DNA of 17,681 bases, from NCBI GenBank assembly GCA_031290725.1, contig JAITMZ010000090.1, positions 1 through 17,681 of the forward strand. The letters run 5' to 3'. Position numbers and translations under genes: made by a program. The notes under the pieces are model-generated. The model saw only the letters and a program-made list of their open reading frames with translations, was not told the origin of the DNA and did not search any database. Below, piece after piece: positions 1 to 8,776 of the stretch (within the stretch, counting starts at the first letter, position 1; the number at the start of each line of letters is the position of its first letter). Origin of the DNA: Spirochaetaceae bacterium (lineage in GTDB: Bacteria > Spirochaetota > Spirochaetia > Treponematales > Treponemataceae).

Positions 1-109
1 CCTCGGAAAACATCTCGTAAAAATCGCCCAGCCGGAAAAACACCACCTCGTTGGGGTGCTTCGCCTTGACGGCCTGGTATTGCGCCATGAGGGGTGTGAT
101 GGTTTCCAT
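1..109 (-). CDS. mutS: DNA mismatch repair protein MutS, N-terminal 36 residues (cut by window edge)
   Basis: This is the start of MutS, the ATPase that recognises mismatches and recruits MutL; only the first 36 codons are present. The translation begins [19 protein letters not shown] and continues to GDFYEMFSE, which matches the start of the MutS mismatch-binding domain. Residues F30-Y31-E32 correspond to the Phe-x-Glu element (Phe36/Glu38 in E. coli) that stacks on the mismatched base. The ATG lies 7 nt after the skp stop codon, and AGGG sits 5 nt before it, so it is probably co-transcribed and perhaps translationally coupled with skp. A mismatch-repair gene as tail of an outer-membrane operon is odd functionally, but as I recall the same order occurs in Treponema pallidum. 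Identity is quite certain despite the short stretch; the rest of the gene is not visible. Confidence 0.9.
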   Translation of the reverse strand, partial: METITPLMAQYQAVKAKHPNEVVFFRLGDFYEMFSE

Positions 110-116
110 GTAATCC

Positions 117-656
117 CTATAATCCCAGCTCGTGGATAACCTTGTCGGTCACGTCCACCGCCGAGCTGTACCAGAGGATGCCGTTGGATTGCTGGAGGCT
201 CAGTATCATACTAAACCCCTCGCTTTCGGCGATTTTTTGCAAAACCCCGTAGAGCCGGGTGTAGAAGGGATCATTTTTTTGCAGATTGGTTCGCATAGAC
301 TCCAGTTCCCGATTTTTTGAGTTGGAATAATCGGTAATGAAATCCATTTTTTTGCGGATGTCCCCTTCCAACTGGAGTGCGGCGCCGGTGTTTCCGCTCC
401 GCTCGTATTCCAGCTTCCGGGCCTGTATGTCTTTGAGCTGATCCGTCTGCCGGTTTATCTCCGCCTGAAATTCTTCCCGTCTGGCGTCGTACGCGCGCAC
501 CGCCGCGGTAGTGCGGTAATAGGCGCTGTACACCCGTGCGGTATCCACCACGCCGAACCGGGTGATCTGTTGGGCAGCCAAGCCTTTCACACCCAGGACG
601 CACAGCAGCAGCAGTGCCGCAGGGATTTTTTTTGTAATACTAATTGTAATACGCAT
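117..656 (-). CDS. skp: Periplasmic chaperone Skp/OmpH family
   Basis: The gene encodes a 179-aa protein of the Skp/OmpH family, a periplasmic holdase that keeps unfolded outer-membrane proteins soluble on their way to BamA. It starts with a signal peptide: a basic n-region to K10, a hydrophobic stretch around residues 12-26 and a likely cleavage after GLAA. Next comes a short beta segment, [13 protein letters not shown], the hallmark start of mature OmpH proteins. A charged helical region (about 55-130) rich in E, K, Q and R fits the long coiled-coil tentacles. The C-terminal part (about 132-179) returns to the small beta core. The length is close to E. coli Skp (161 aa precursor). An AGAGGTG ribosome site lies just before the ATG, and bamA ends 12 nt upstream, so the two are in one operon. 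The family call is firm; client range is inferred. Confidence 0.88.
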   Translation of the reverse strand: MRITISITKKIPAALLLLCVLGVKGLAAQQITRFGVVDTARVYSAYYRTTAAVRAYDARREEFQAEINRQTDQLKDIQARKLEYERSGNTGAALQLEGDIRKKMDFITDYSNSKNRELESMRTNLQKNDPFYTRLYGVLQKIAESEGFSMILSLQQSNGILWYSSAVDVTDKVIHELGL

Positions 657-668
657 CTTTCACCTCTG

Positions 669-3080
669 TTATTTATTTACGATATTGAAGGACAACACAA
701 ATGCCGGAGAATTCCGCCTGGTTGCCCACACAATTTCATTATCCACATAGTGGAATTTCCACGCCCACAAAAAGCGCAGGGGAAACTGGGGCAGGGTAAA
801 GCGAATTCCCGGCCCGTAGCTGAAATAAAAGTCATTTTTGCCCAAATCGGTAAACAAATCGTTGGCCTTGGGCTTGTTGGCGATGGCGTCGAAGAAGAAA
901 TCCAGGGCGATGAAACCTGGTACCAGAGGAGAGCGCATCTCCAGGGTGCCGTAAAGCTGGGATTCCCCGCGGTTTCGGTTGTACAGTTCGCTCCAGCCCC
1001 GGCCGTTGAACATACCGTCGATATAGAGCCGGCTGTTTTCACCCACCGTGGGCGCTGGGACCAGGAATGACATGCTGGCCAGGCCCGCCAGGACGAACTT
1101 CAGGTTCCATTTTGAGGTGACCGGCAGATTTAGCAGGGTGAAGTAGATTTCGCCCTTGGTGTCGGTGCGGAGAAAGAATTCTTTTTCCACCTCCCGCAGC
1201 AGCCCCGTCCAAGTAAAGCGCTGGCTGGTGAACCAGCCCTTGGACGGATCGTGGTTTATATCCCGGTCATCCAGGGAAACCGCGGTCCAGACGTTGTTTC
1301 GGGGGGTAAAGCTGCCGTGATAATCCGCGATGGTCTCGTCGTAAGGCTCAAACTTGGCGTCGTAGTAGTTCTGTATCAGGCTGGTACCGATGCCTCCGGA
1401 GACGGTAAAAATGCCGATTTCCGGAAACCAGCGCCTGCCCAACCCTGCGGAGAGGGAAAAACTGAGCTGATCGTAGTTCATATAATAGTCTCTATTCGGG
1501 CCCTCCGGCAGGTACATGTTTTGCAGGGTGGTGAGGCTCGAATGGGTGACGTCGGCGCTGATGGACAGGCTCATGGGCCGGCCAAATATCCAGGAATCGC
1601 CGTACCCCAGGACCAGGGACTGCTGCTGAGGGGACAGGGTAGTGTTTATGGAGCCGGTTTTCCCCGTACCCCTGATATTTATGTCCTGGAGGCGCATAAA
1701 AAGCGACAGGGGAAAGTCGTCGGGGTCGGTGACGCCGGAAAAGGTCAATCCGAATTCGATGGACATGGTGGATTGTTCCTCCACGTTGAACACCAGATCC
1801 ACCAGGTTGTCCTCCGATCCCGGCACGACATCCGGCATCACGGCGGAAAAGAATTGCAGGTTGTAGAGATTCCGCATACCGGTGGTGATTTTTGCCTTGG
1901 AGAAGATATCTCCCGACTCGATGGGCAGTTCCCGCAGAATCACCGTGTCCCTGGTTTTTTCGTTCCCCCGGATGATAATGTTTTCGATGTGGCTTCGGGG
2001 GCGCTCCACGATGGTAAAGTTGTAGGAAATTTCCCTGGTTTCGCTGTTTTTTATGGGTTCGGGATTGAAGGAATTGGCGGTGTAACCATTTTCGTAATAC
2101 AGGTCAGCCACCGCCATGATCCCGGACTGGAACTTGGTCTGGTTAAACACCGCGCCGGGCTTGAGGTCCACCAGTTTCATGAGCCGGTCGGTGGCGAATA
2201 TTTCGTTGCCGGAAAAGGTGATGCCCCCGTAGGTGTACCGGTCCCCTTCCTGTAGGACAAACAGGATAGCCATCTCGTTTTGCTTGCCTTTTTCATTATG
2301 GATGACGGTCTGCTGCATGTCCAGAATCAGCGCGTCGATGTAGCCCTGGTTTTGGTAATAGGTGAGCAGGGTTTGCCGGTCCTGCTCCAACTGGGCTTCC
2401 TGGAAATAGCTCTTTTTGATAAAGGTGCCTTCCTTGGTTTCCAACTGGCGCTTCAGGGTTTTTTCTGGGAAAACCGTGTTCCCCTGGAAGGAAATGGTGG
2501 TGACCCTGGTGGAAATCCCCTCGCTGATCACAAAGGTGACGTTGATTCCCTTGGGCCCTTCGCTGGTTTTGGACGACACGGTAACATCGGTGAAGCCCTT
2601 TTTCAGGTATAAATCCCGCAGCGCCCGCTCGTCCAGAAGCAGCTTGGACTCCACAAAGACGTCTTTTTCCTTCAGGGAGACGGTTTCCTGTAATTCCGTA
2701 CGCCGCACCTGCCGGTTGCCCGAAAAGGCAATATCGTACACGATGGGGCGTTCTACCACAGTAAAGCGCAGGTTCACCGTGGTACGCTCCTGGTCAGCCT
2801 GTATTATCATGGGGCTGATGTCCTCAAAAAAATCCAGGGCATACAAGCGGGCCAGGATATCCGAGTAGACCTCTTCGGTGAACGGCTTGCCGGTGAACGG
2901 CCGGGTGATACCCTCCAGGTCGGACATTTTGACATTGTTTAACCCCTGGAATTCTACTTTTCTGAGGGTTTTGCCCCAATACCAGTCCTCCGACGATTGG
3001 GCACAAAGATTTCCCAAGGTCAATAAAAAGAGGAAGGCCGGCAAGAGGAGGCGCGGCGTCGCACATTTTTTTAGCACCAT
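669..3080 (-). CDS. bamA: Outer-membrane protein assembly factor BamA (Omp85 family)
   Basis: The gene encodes an 803-aa BamA, the Omp85 barrel that folds and inserts beta-barrel proteins into the outer membrane. A signal peptide covers about residues 1-27 (cleavage near LCAQ). Five POTRA-like repeats follow. Their characteristic strands are visible as LRKVEFQGLNNV (about 38), IAFSGNRQV, ISFQGNTVF, ITFSGNEIF and IIIRGNEKT (about 370). The barrel begins near residue 440 with MSIEFGLTFSG. The loop-6 motif, VRGF/Y in many homologues, appears here as GRGW at 693-696. The chain ends in SFNIVNK; the last residue is Lys, not the aromatic usual for a C-terminal beta signal. The ribosome site TAGGAG uses the stop codon of tamB, 14 nt upstream, so bamA expression should follow tamB. 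T. pallidum TP0326 is the studied homologue. Identity is very likely. Confidence 0.95.
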   Translation of the reverse strand: MVLKKCATPRLLLPAFLFLLTLGNLCAQSSEDWYWGKTLRKVEFQGLNNVKMSDLEGITRPFTGKPFTEEVYSDILARLYALDFFEDISPMIIQADQERTTVNLRFTVVERPIVYDIAFSGNRQVRRTELQETVSLKEKDVFVESKLLLDERALRDLYLKKGFTDVTVSSKTSEGPKGINVTFVISEGISTRVTTISFQGNTVFPEKTLKRQLETKEGTFIKKSYFQEAQLEQDRQTLLTYYQNQGYIDALILDMQQTVIHNEKGKQNEMAILFVLQEGDRYTYGGITFSGNEIFATDRLMKLVDLKPGAVFNQTKFQSGIMAVADLYYENGYTANSFNPEPIKNSETREISYNFTIVERPRSHIENIIIRGNEKTRDTVILRELPIESGDIFSKAKITTGMRNLYNLQFFSAVMPDVVPGSEDNLVDLVFNVEEQSTMSIEFGLTFSGVTDPDDFPLSLFMRLQDINIRGTGKTGSINTTLSPQQQSLVLGYGDSWIFGRPMSLSISADVTHSSLTTLQNMYLPEGPNRDYYMNYDQLSFSLSAGLGRRWFPEIGIFTVSGGIGTSLIQNYYDAKFEPYDETIADYHGSFTPRNNVWTAVSLDDRDINHDPSKGWFTSQRFTWTGLLREVEKEFFLRTDTKGEIYFTLLNLPVTSKWNLKFVLAGLASMSFLVPAPTVGENSRLYIDGMFNGRGWSELYNRNRGESQLYGTLEMRSPLVPGFIALDFFFDAIANKPKANDLFTDLGKNDFYFSYGPGIRFTLPQFPLRFLWAWKFHYVDNEIVWATRRNSPAFVLSFNIVNK

Positions 3081-3094
3081 AAAGTATACATCTC

Positions 3095-6000
3095 CTATTT
3101 CTTCTTATTCCCCAAATCAAACCGCCACGACAGGGTGAGGGACGTGGCCGGCACCCAAACCGCCGGGGAGAAAAAATTATCAAAATCATCTATCTCCGGG
3201 GCAAAACTCCACCGGAGGATCGCCCAGGGCGCGTTTATTTCCAACCCGATCTCCGGCTGGAACACCAGCCCGCTGGAAGTCGGGGCGGCGAGGAATTTTG
3301 TCTCATCGAACAAAAAATGCATCAACGCATCCACGTAGATCGCGTTTCCCAAGTACTTTCCCACATAAATTGTGGAATTGTCAAAAAGTTTTGCCGCGGT
3401 CATCTGTGTGGCGGGCCCTTCCGGTGTTTCCCAGGTACTGTTCACCATATTTTGCAGAAACGTAGTCCGCATAGAGAATATATCAAATTTTAACAATTCG
3501 CGCAACGCATTTTCGAATTTTCTGAGTACCGTGACCTGAAAAACAAAGTCTCCCCCGGCCACCAGTATTTGCCGGGTATTTTCACTGTCCCCGGTGATGA
3601 TTTGCCCCAGGAGCGCCATAATTTCCAGCTCCGATTTGGGCGGCGAGGCGGTGTAGCGCGGGGAAAATTCGCTCAGCCGCTGGTTTTCCGCCTCCACCAT
3701 GACCCGCACCGCATTGCCCTGGTCGTCCCGCTCCCGGATTTCAGCGTGAACCGTGAGGCGCGGGTCAAAAACATCTTCGGTAAAGGCGATGCTTCCTTCC
3801 CGGAGAAAAAAATTCCGGTTAAACCACTGCAATTCACCCCCCCGAAGTACCGCATCCCCCCGGAGGTGCACCGGGATTTCCGATGCCGTGTCGGCCTGGA
3901 GCGTCATGACGGTAGACGGGGTGATTAAGCCTCTGATCAAGGGATTCACCAGCACCTGCATCTTGCTGCCAAAGACTATGTTCAGCGCGCAGGTGACCCG
4001 CCAGTTGCTTGTCCTCCCGGCGCTTTGCTGCGGGGCGGCCTGCAGGGAAACCGGTATGATGGACAAATCCGCAGCCTGCAATGCCGCGAATTCCACCGTC
4101 CCATTTTGCCCCAGCACGGACCCCCGGATGTCCACAGCGCCCAAAAAAATTTGTATCCGCATATCTCCCTGGACCGCCGCCTGGATTTTCAGGCGATCCA
4201 TGGTTGTGTCCATGGGCAAAAATTCGTTGGACGCGGTTTTTATGCCCAGGGTAAGCTCATCAAATGCCCAGCGGTCAAACTGCAAGGCCAGATCCAGGTT
4301 TACAATGGTGGTGGAAGAACCGGTGAGGGATAGCGGTATGGTTTGGGTGTCCAGACGATTTTGATCCAGGGTGATGTAGACTTGGCTGGCGAACAGGTGC
4401 CGGGGAACAAACTGGGGAATATTGATCTCCACATTGCTCCCGGTGAGCTCCCCTGACCAGTCGGGGGAGCTGGGGGTGCCTCCCAAATGCATATTCCCGG
4501 CGATGACGGCCGAATAGAGACTGAATACCCCATAGGAAAGCAGGGGCGACAGGGCTGCCATATTGACATAAATGTCGTTGATGTTCACGTCCAGGCCGGC
4601 CCTGCGCACAAAACCGTCGACATTCAATCGTACAAATTCCTGACCCTGGATATTGTCCTGCTTTCCCACCTGGACGCTGATTTCCCCGGAATTCAGCAAA
4701 TAGCCTGAGACATTCAACGCAGGGTTTGCCAGAAGAAAATCCATGCGGTCCGCTCCCCTGGAAAGGACGATCTCAAAGGACTGGGGGGATTTGAACAGGC
4801 TGCTTGCGGCATTCCCCGAGGCTATGGACACGACGAAGGTGTCCGGCAGTGCCCGCCGGTTCCCGCCGGCCTTCCCGCCGCCGGTAAAATTGATGGCGAT
4901 GGGCGCTTCAATTTCCACTGCTCCCAGGTCTGCCTGGTAACGGGCACTGGCGCTGCCTGAGAAGGATTCTACCGAAAACGCACCGGAAAAATCCGTCACC
5001 GTCATCCGGGGGAAGCTGATGTCCAGGCCGCTGGCGGTGATCATTGAATCGGCGAAGGCCAGGGTACCGCCCATCCGGGCAGTTCCGCCCCCCACGGACA
5101 GGGAAGCGTCGGCCACCTGCATGTCGATGTAGGGCTTTTCGAGGGTTCCCCAGGCACGGAATGTGCCGCTGACGACATTGGAGGGGTTTTGGTTTTGCAG
5201 TACCCGCCGGAGGGGAAATGCCGATATATCTCCCTCCATGGAAACAAAATACTCGCTCAAAAAGGCCCCGGGTGAAAAGGGCAGCGCACCGGGATTTCTG
5301 ATGCTCACCGCCACATCGTAGCGCTCGCTGCTCCGGGGATTTGCCAGGGAAAGCTGCATGGCGGCGCTGCCCAGCACCGCGTTCTTCACCGCCCAGGAAG
5401 CGTTTCCCGACCCGGTGATGCCGGAGACGGCGTCGGTCCACGAAATGCTTTCAAAATTTACCGACTCCTCCGTTGCCCGCCCCGAGATCTGAAGCCGCTG
5501 CCCGCCGGGTAACAAGCCGGTCATTTCCGACACGTCGATGTATGGAAACAGCACCAGTTGCTGCCCGGTAAAATTCTGGAAGGTAGAAACATCCGCCGAA
5601 AGGGAAAATACATACTTCCCCCAGGCCACGGGAAAATTTCCCATCCTCACCGAGCCGCTCCATGAGTTTTCTGAAAAAGTGCTGGTTCCCTGTGCCCGGT
5701 AAAATGAGGCGGAAAACCCGTAGCTTCCGGTGACGGCCAGCATGGCACCGGGCATAAAGTTGCCGGAAAAACTGTAGGGGATTTTATTCACCGTGACCCC
5801 GGTGGTAAAAAATACATCGTAAGAGTTCGGAGAAATTTCCACCTGGGCCTGAGCCTGTATCGACTGATTGCTAAAAATTATGTTCAGCCGGGACAGGTTC
5901 ACGGAGGTTTCACTGCCGTCGGCGGCAAACACGGCGAATTCTCTGGCGTTGCCGGTGCTCGCTACGATGGAGTAGGGGATGCTGTAGATAATTGATGAAA

Positions 6001-7651
6001 AATCGGTTTCAAAAAAAATTTCGTTGGACATGATGTAGGGAGACAGGCGCATGGCGATATTTTCCCGTTCCCCGGCGGAATTTTCCGGCAAAAAGTACGA
6101 CACCCCCAGGAGCAGTGAATCCAAGAATAGATTCTCGGTGGCCACATGGGCCTGTAGATAGAGATCACCCCGGAACATCAAGCTGCCGTCCAGCCGCACA
6201 ATGCCGGGGGAATCGTAGTCGGAGTGGGAATAGTCGGCGGCCTCAAAATTGAAGTCCAGGGAATCCGGGTGAACAATCAGGTCGGCCTGCAGTGCCGTGA
6301 GGTTCCGGTCCCCCAGGGCGAGCTGCGGAATAAAGCACATGATCCCCTGCCGGGTGGGCTCTATGTAAACCTCCGCATCCAATTCCTGCCCGTTGGGCAG
6401 CGATACCCGCTGCACCGTGGCGACCCCCGAAGGCTTCCGGGCGGCCAGGTCAAAGCTGCCCTCAAATGCCGCATCCGCCAGCGCGGATGAAACCTGCAGC
6501 CCGTCGATGGTGACCAGGGTGCTGGTACCCCGCACCTCATAGGCCGCCGAAAGTCCGCCGGGCACCAGGCTCGCCGGCAGCCGGCAGCTCCCCCTGGCCT
6601 GGTAGCTGAGGGTATCGGCGCTGAAGGAGCCGCTCACCCCGTAGGTGCCGGAGATCCTCGACCCCGCCAGGCGCCGGGCAGCGGGATAGTTCCCCCGGAC
6701 GCTGATCATGGCGAAGGGATTCAGGTTTTGCACCATAATCCGCGCGCTGAAAGTATCCAGGGGCAGATCCATGTCAAAAACCGCGGAAAAGGGGAAGGTG
6801 TTTTGCAGCGACATGATTCTAATCCTGAATTCGGTCCATTCAGCCAACAGGTTCAGCCGGTTCAGGGAAAAATCTTTTGATCCCAGGGTTTCTATGCCGA
6901 TGAGCGCGGTGCTCCCGGTGAGCCCCGGCGTGACGGACCCCCCCAGTGAAAAATCACAGTTTATCGAACCGGCCCCCCCCCGAAACTGTGCCGGGATCCG
7001 CTGTTTCGCCTGATCGCTCAGGACCGCGGAGATGCTCCCCTCCAGCCGGGCCTGCCCGTAGTACCCCAGGTCCGAACGATACGAAAAAGACCGCACCGTG
7101 AGCCGCACCTCGGCCGCACTGATCCCCCCCCGAATCGTCAGGTTCCGCAGGGAAATCCGCGCCGGCAGCAGGGCGGCCGTCCGGTTTGCGCCGGCTGTTC
7201 CGGCGGGCACGGAGACGGTGTTTTTGGTTCCGCCCCTCTTGACCAGCCCCAGGATTTTTGCGCTCGCGGCGCTTCTCCGGAATGCGCCGTAGTCCACGGC
7301 GACATCGGAAATCCGCAGCTCCGTGAATGCCCCCTCCAGCCGCCCCGCCAGCAGGTCCCCCAGGCGATAGAACAGCGCCGCACTGTGGATGGTGACCAGC
7401 GGCACCCCGCCCGTCCCGTCATACACCGCGTTGTCCCGTATGCGCAGACCCGTGAGTATGGCCGGTGAAATCGCCCCGTAGGAAACCCTTGCCCCGGTCT
7501 CCTCCTCCAGGCGCTGGATTATTCCGTCCCGGTACTCCTCCAGATAAGCCTGGAGCCGGACGTAAATGGGTTGAATAAGAAACACCGCCAGAGCGGCAAT
7601 GCCCACGGCAAGAGCGACCAATATGGATAGTTTCACCAGTTTGCTTCTCAT
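3095..7651 (-). CDS. tamB: TamB-family inner-membrane-anchored translocation/assembly protein (DUF490)
   Basis: The gene encodes a 1518-aa TamB/AsmA-like protein. Such proteins are anchored in the inner membrane and span the periplasm as a long beta-groove. They are linked to autotransporter or barrel assembly and to phospholipid transport. A single N-terminal membrane helix (about residues 9-29) is followed by an amphipathic helix rich in E and R. More than 1100 residues of repetitive beta-strand sequence come next, with frequent 'lls-G-s-v-s' patterns. The C-terminal 330 residues carry the TamB (DUF490) domain; recognisable parts are LRGDAVLRGGELQWFNR, LREGSIAFTEDVFDPRL and PPKSELEIMALLGQ. 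It is longer than E. coli TamB (1259 aa). Spirochaetes generally lack TamA, and in Borrelia TamB was reported to work with BamA, so the adjacent bamA fits that pairing. The ATG has only a weak AAAGG site 10 nt upstream. Confidence 0.92.
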   Translation of the reverse strand: MRSKLVKLSILVALAVGIAALAVFLIQPIYVRLQAYLEEYRDGIIQRLEEETGARVSYGAISPAILTGLRIRDNAVYDGTGGVPLVTIHSAALFYRLGDLLAGRLEGAFTELRISDVAVDYGAFRRSAASAKILGLVKRGGTKNTVSVPAGTAGANRTAALLPARISLRNLTIRGGISAAEVRLTVRSFSYRSDLGYYGQARLEGSISAVLSDQAKQRIPAQFRGGAGSINCDFSLGGSVTPGLTGSTALIGIETLGSKDFSLNRLNLLAEWTEFRIRIMSLQNTFPFSAVFDMDLPLDTFSARIMVQNLNPFAMISVRGNYPAARRLAGSRISGTYGVSGSFSADTLSYQARGSCRLPASLVPGGLSAAYEVRGTSTLVTIDGLQVSSALADAAFEGSFDLAARKPSGVATVQRVSLPNGQELDAEVYIEPTRQGIMCFIPQLALGDRNLTALQADLIVHPDSLDFNFEAADYSHSDYDSPGIVRLDGSLMFRGDLYLQAHVATENLFLDSLLLGVSYFLPENSAGERENIAMRLSPYIMSNEIFFETDFSSIIYSIPYSIVASTGNAREFAVFAADGSETSVNLSRLNIIFSNQSIQAQAQVEISPNSYDVFFTTGVTVNKIPYSFSGNFMPGAMLAVTGSYGFSASFYRAQGTSTFSENSWSGSVRMGNFPVAWGKYVFSLSADVSTFQNFTGQQLVLFPYIDVSEMTGLLPGGQRLQISGRATEESVNFESISWTDAVSGITGSGNASWAVKNAVLGSAAMQLSLANPRSSERYDVAVSIRNPGALPFSPGAFLSEYFVSMEGDISAFPLRRVLQNQNPSNVVSGTFRAWGTLEKPYIDMQVADASLSVGGGTARMGGTLAFADSMITASGLDISFPRMTVTDFSGAFSVESFSGSASARYQADLGAVEIEAPIAINFTGGGKAGGNRRALPDTFVVSIASGNAASSLFKSPQSFEIVLSRGADRMDFLLANPALNVSGYLLNSGEISVQVGKQDNIQGQEFVRLNVDGFVRRAGLDVNINDIYVNMAALSPLLSYGVFSLYSAVIAGNMHLGGTPSSPDWSGELTGSNVEINIPQFVPRHLFASQVYITLDQNRLDTQTIPLSLTGSSTTIVNLDLALQFDRWAFDELTLGIKTASNEFLPMDTTMDRLKIQAAVQGDMRIQIFLGAVDIRGSVLGQNGTVEFAALQAADLSIIPVSLQAAPQQSAGRTSNWRVTCALNIVFGSKMQVLVNPLIRGLITPSTVMTLQADTASEIPVHLRGDAVLRGGELQWFNRNFFLREGSIAFTEDVFDPRLTVHAEIRERDDQGNAVRVMVEAENQRLSEFSPRYTASPPKSELEIMALLGQIITGDSENTRQILVAGGDFVFQVTVLRKFENALRELLKFDIFSMRTTFLQNMVNSTWETPEGPATQMTAAKLFDNSTIYVGKYLGNAIYVDALMHFLFDETKFLAAPTSSGLVFQPEIGLEINAPWAILRWSFAPEIDDFDNFFSPAVWVPATSLTLSWRFDLGNKKK

Positions 7652-7669
7652 TTATAAAAAACCTTTTTG

Positions 7670-7678
7670 AGTATAGCA
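7670..7678 (-). promoter_or_regulatory. Extended -10 promoter element for tamB-bamA-skp-mutS
   Basis: Reading the minus strand, TGC directly followed by TATACT forms an extended -10 box about 20-25 nt before the tamB start. No good -35 hexamer sits 16-18 nt upstream, which is common for extended -10 promoters. The predicted transcript start is near 7663, giving a leader of only about 12 nt. It is the only plausible promoter I see for the operon. Confidence 0.55.
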
Positions 7679-7728
7679 GATTTTTGAAATATATGCTAGT
7701 GGGGGGCACCCAGAGGCTACCGGAGAGA

Positions 7729-7772
7729 CTTCGACAGGCTCAGGCACCGTCCGGCCGCTGAGCCTGCCGAAG
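7729..7772. repeat. Imperfect 15-bp inverted repeat, possibly REP-like element
   Basis: The arms are CTTCGACAGGCTCAG (7729-7743) and CTGAGCCTGCCGAAG (7758-7772). They pair with one mismatch around a 14-nt loop. The element starts 2 nt beyond the stop codon of the minus-strand gene at 7775-8449 and lies upstream of the tamB promoter. As RNA it would form a strong hairpin, but no U-run follows on either strand, so it is not a standard intrinsic terminator. From memory, intergenic palindromes with this TTCGACAGGCTCAG core recur in many bacterial genomes. An 11-bp match to the left arm is found at 14454-14464. Confidence 0.75.
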
Positions 7773-7774
7773 CG

Positions 7775-8449
7775 CTACGCGATAATCACGCTGGCCACGT
7801 CGCTCCAGGGGCCGCGCTTGCCCCCTTCGTTCTCGTAGGCCGCGGCGTAGTCCGCCACCTTGCCGTAGTCCGCTTCACCCCACTGGAAGTTTTTGACCGC
7901 CGGCGCCTGGAAAACCGAAGGCATGTCGTCGGCCCTGGCCTTGGGCTCGGCGGGCAGCCTGACCTTGTGGGCAAAAGCCACGCCCTTCACCAATGCCGGC
8001 TTCCGCTTGTTCTGCGTCTGGGGGTTGATGGCGGTGACCGTGTGCTTGCCCTGGCCCGAGGGCGCCGCGTCGATTTCGGGCTTGACGGCGGGCTCCGGGT
8101 GGGCCGTGGGGATTTTGTCCCTGGTGGGGACGCCCATGGCATCCCGGTCCATGTCCGTCACCACCTCCCAGTCTTCCCGGAGGAAACGGTTCACAAAGGG
8201 GCGGATGACCTTCTTGGCGGCGTCCTTCGCCTCGTTTTTTGCCCTGGTGTCCACCGGCGTATGGGGAACCAGGGTCTTCAGGTAAGGCTCGTGCCACCGG
8301 GGGAAGGCCTCCTTCAGGGCTTCCGCCTCCTCCGGCGGGATGTGGGGCCACGCGGGCGGGGCGCCGCTCGTTTTGGCATCCACATAGTTGGTAAGGTTTT
8401 GAAAAAAGACGTCAAAACCGGCGTCATCAAGACTCAGATAATCACTCAT
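7775..8449 (-). CDS. Conserved protein of unknown function with Fn3-like C-terminal end
   Basis: The gene encodes a 224-aa soluble protein with no signal peptide or membrane segment. The ATG has an AGGAGGT ribosome site 6 nt upstream, so this start is secure. Residues 1-110 are helical and charged, with IPPEEAEALKEAFPRWHEPY and a run of A, K, R (RAKNEAKDAAKKVIRPFV). Then comes VTDMDRDAMGVPTRDKIPT, a motif I remember from a family of short uncharacterised proteins in treponemes and Bacteroidetes. The C-terminal 90 residues look like a beta-sandwich and end in YENEGGKRGPWSDVASVIIA, similar to the last strands of fibronectin III-like domains. No catalytic motif is visible. It is divergent from the LRR gene, with the 21-bp repeat array between them. 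A 35-aa deletion derivative of the same family appears at 14180. Function is unknown. Confidence 0.8.
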   Translation of the reverse strand: MSDYLSLDDAGFDVFFQNLTNYVDAKTSGAPPAWPHIPPEEAEALKEAFPRWHEPYLKTLVPHTPVDTRAKNEAKDAAKKVIRPFVNRFLREDWEVVTDMDRDAMGVPTRDKIPTAHPEPAVKPEIDAAPSGQGKHTVTAINPQTQNKRKPALVKGVAFAHKVRLPAEPKARADDMPSVFQAPAVKNFQWGEADYGKVADYAAAYENEGGKRGPWSDVASVIIA

Positions 8450-8477
8450 GATATACCTCCTATCCTTGCCGTTATAA

Positions 8478-8687
8478 AATCGCGCGATGTTGCTCCATAA
8501 TCTCGCGATTTTACCTCATAATCGCGCGATTTTGCTCCATAATCGCACGATTTTACTCTAAAATCGCGGGATTTTACGCCAAAATCGCACGATTTTACCT
8601 CATAATCGCACGATTATACCCTAAAATCGCACGATTTTACCCCATAATCGCACGGTTTTGCTTCAATATCGCACGATTATAGGTGAA
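8478..8687. repeat. Ten exact-length 21-bp tandem repeats (palindromic core) in a divergent intergenic region
   Basis: Ten consecutive units of exactly 21 bp start at 8478, 8499, 8520, 8541, 8562, 8583, 8604, 8625, 8646 and 8667. The consensus is AATCGCACGATT followed by TTACCTCAT. The first 12 bp are a near palindrome; unit 3 has the perfect form AATCGCGCGATT. Units 4, 6, 7 and 8 share the GCACG core exactly, while units 1-3 carry GCG or CTCGCG variants. The period equals two turns of B-DNA, so every core faces the same side. The array fills the space between the start of the unknown gene (8449) and the LRR promoter (8720). A possible TATAAC -10 box for the minus-strand gene touches its left end (8471-8476). 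Confidence 0.95.
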
Positions 8688-8719
8688 GTATACCGGCGGG
8701 AATGGAGAATGTCAAGGGG

Positions 8720-8749
8720 TTGACACCTTTTGCGCTGGTTTGCTATACT
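8720..8749 (+). promoter_or_regulatory. Sigma-70-type promoter of the LRR gene
   Basis: A perfect -35 TTGACA (8720-8725) and a -10 TATACT (8744-8749) are separated by 18 nt, and TGC immediately before the -10 makes it an extended -10. Transcription should start near 8756, about 20 nt before the chosen ATG. It therefore excludes the in-frame ATG at 8704, which lies upstream of the promoter. Confidence 0.8.
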
Positions 8750-8776
8750 TTTGTCCAGGGAGAAAACGAGGTGAGT

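Noticed and set aside
1251..2255. A 334-codon plus-strand frame inside bamA
   Set aside because: It lies opposite clear POTRA and barrel sequence and shows no start signals or recognisable domain.
7729..7772. Intrinsic terminator for the gene at 7775-8449
   Set aside because: The hairpin is strong but neither strand has a following T-run, so I list it only as a repeat.
8478..8687. CRISPR array
   Set aside because: The 21-bp units are directly adjacent without unique spacers, and no cas gene is present.
8704..8776. Upstream in-frame ATG as start of the LRR protein
   Set aside because: It lies before the -35 box of the near-consensus promoter, and the extra residues are encoded by the promoter itself.
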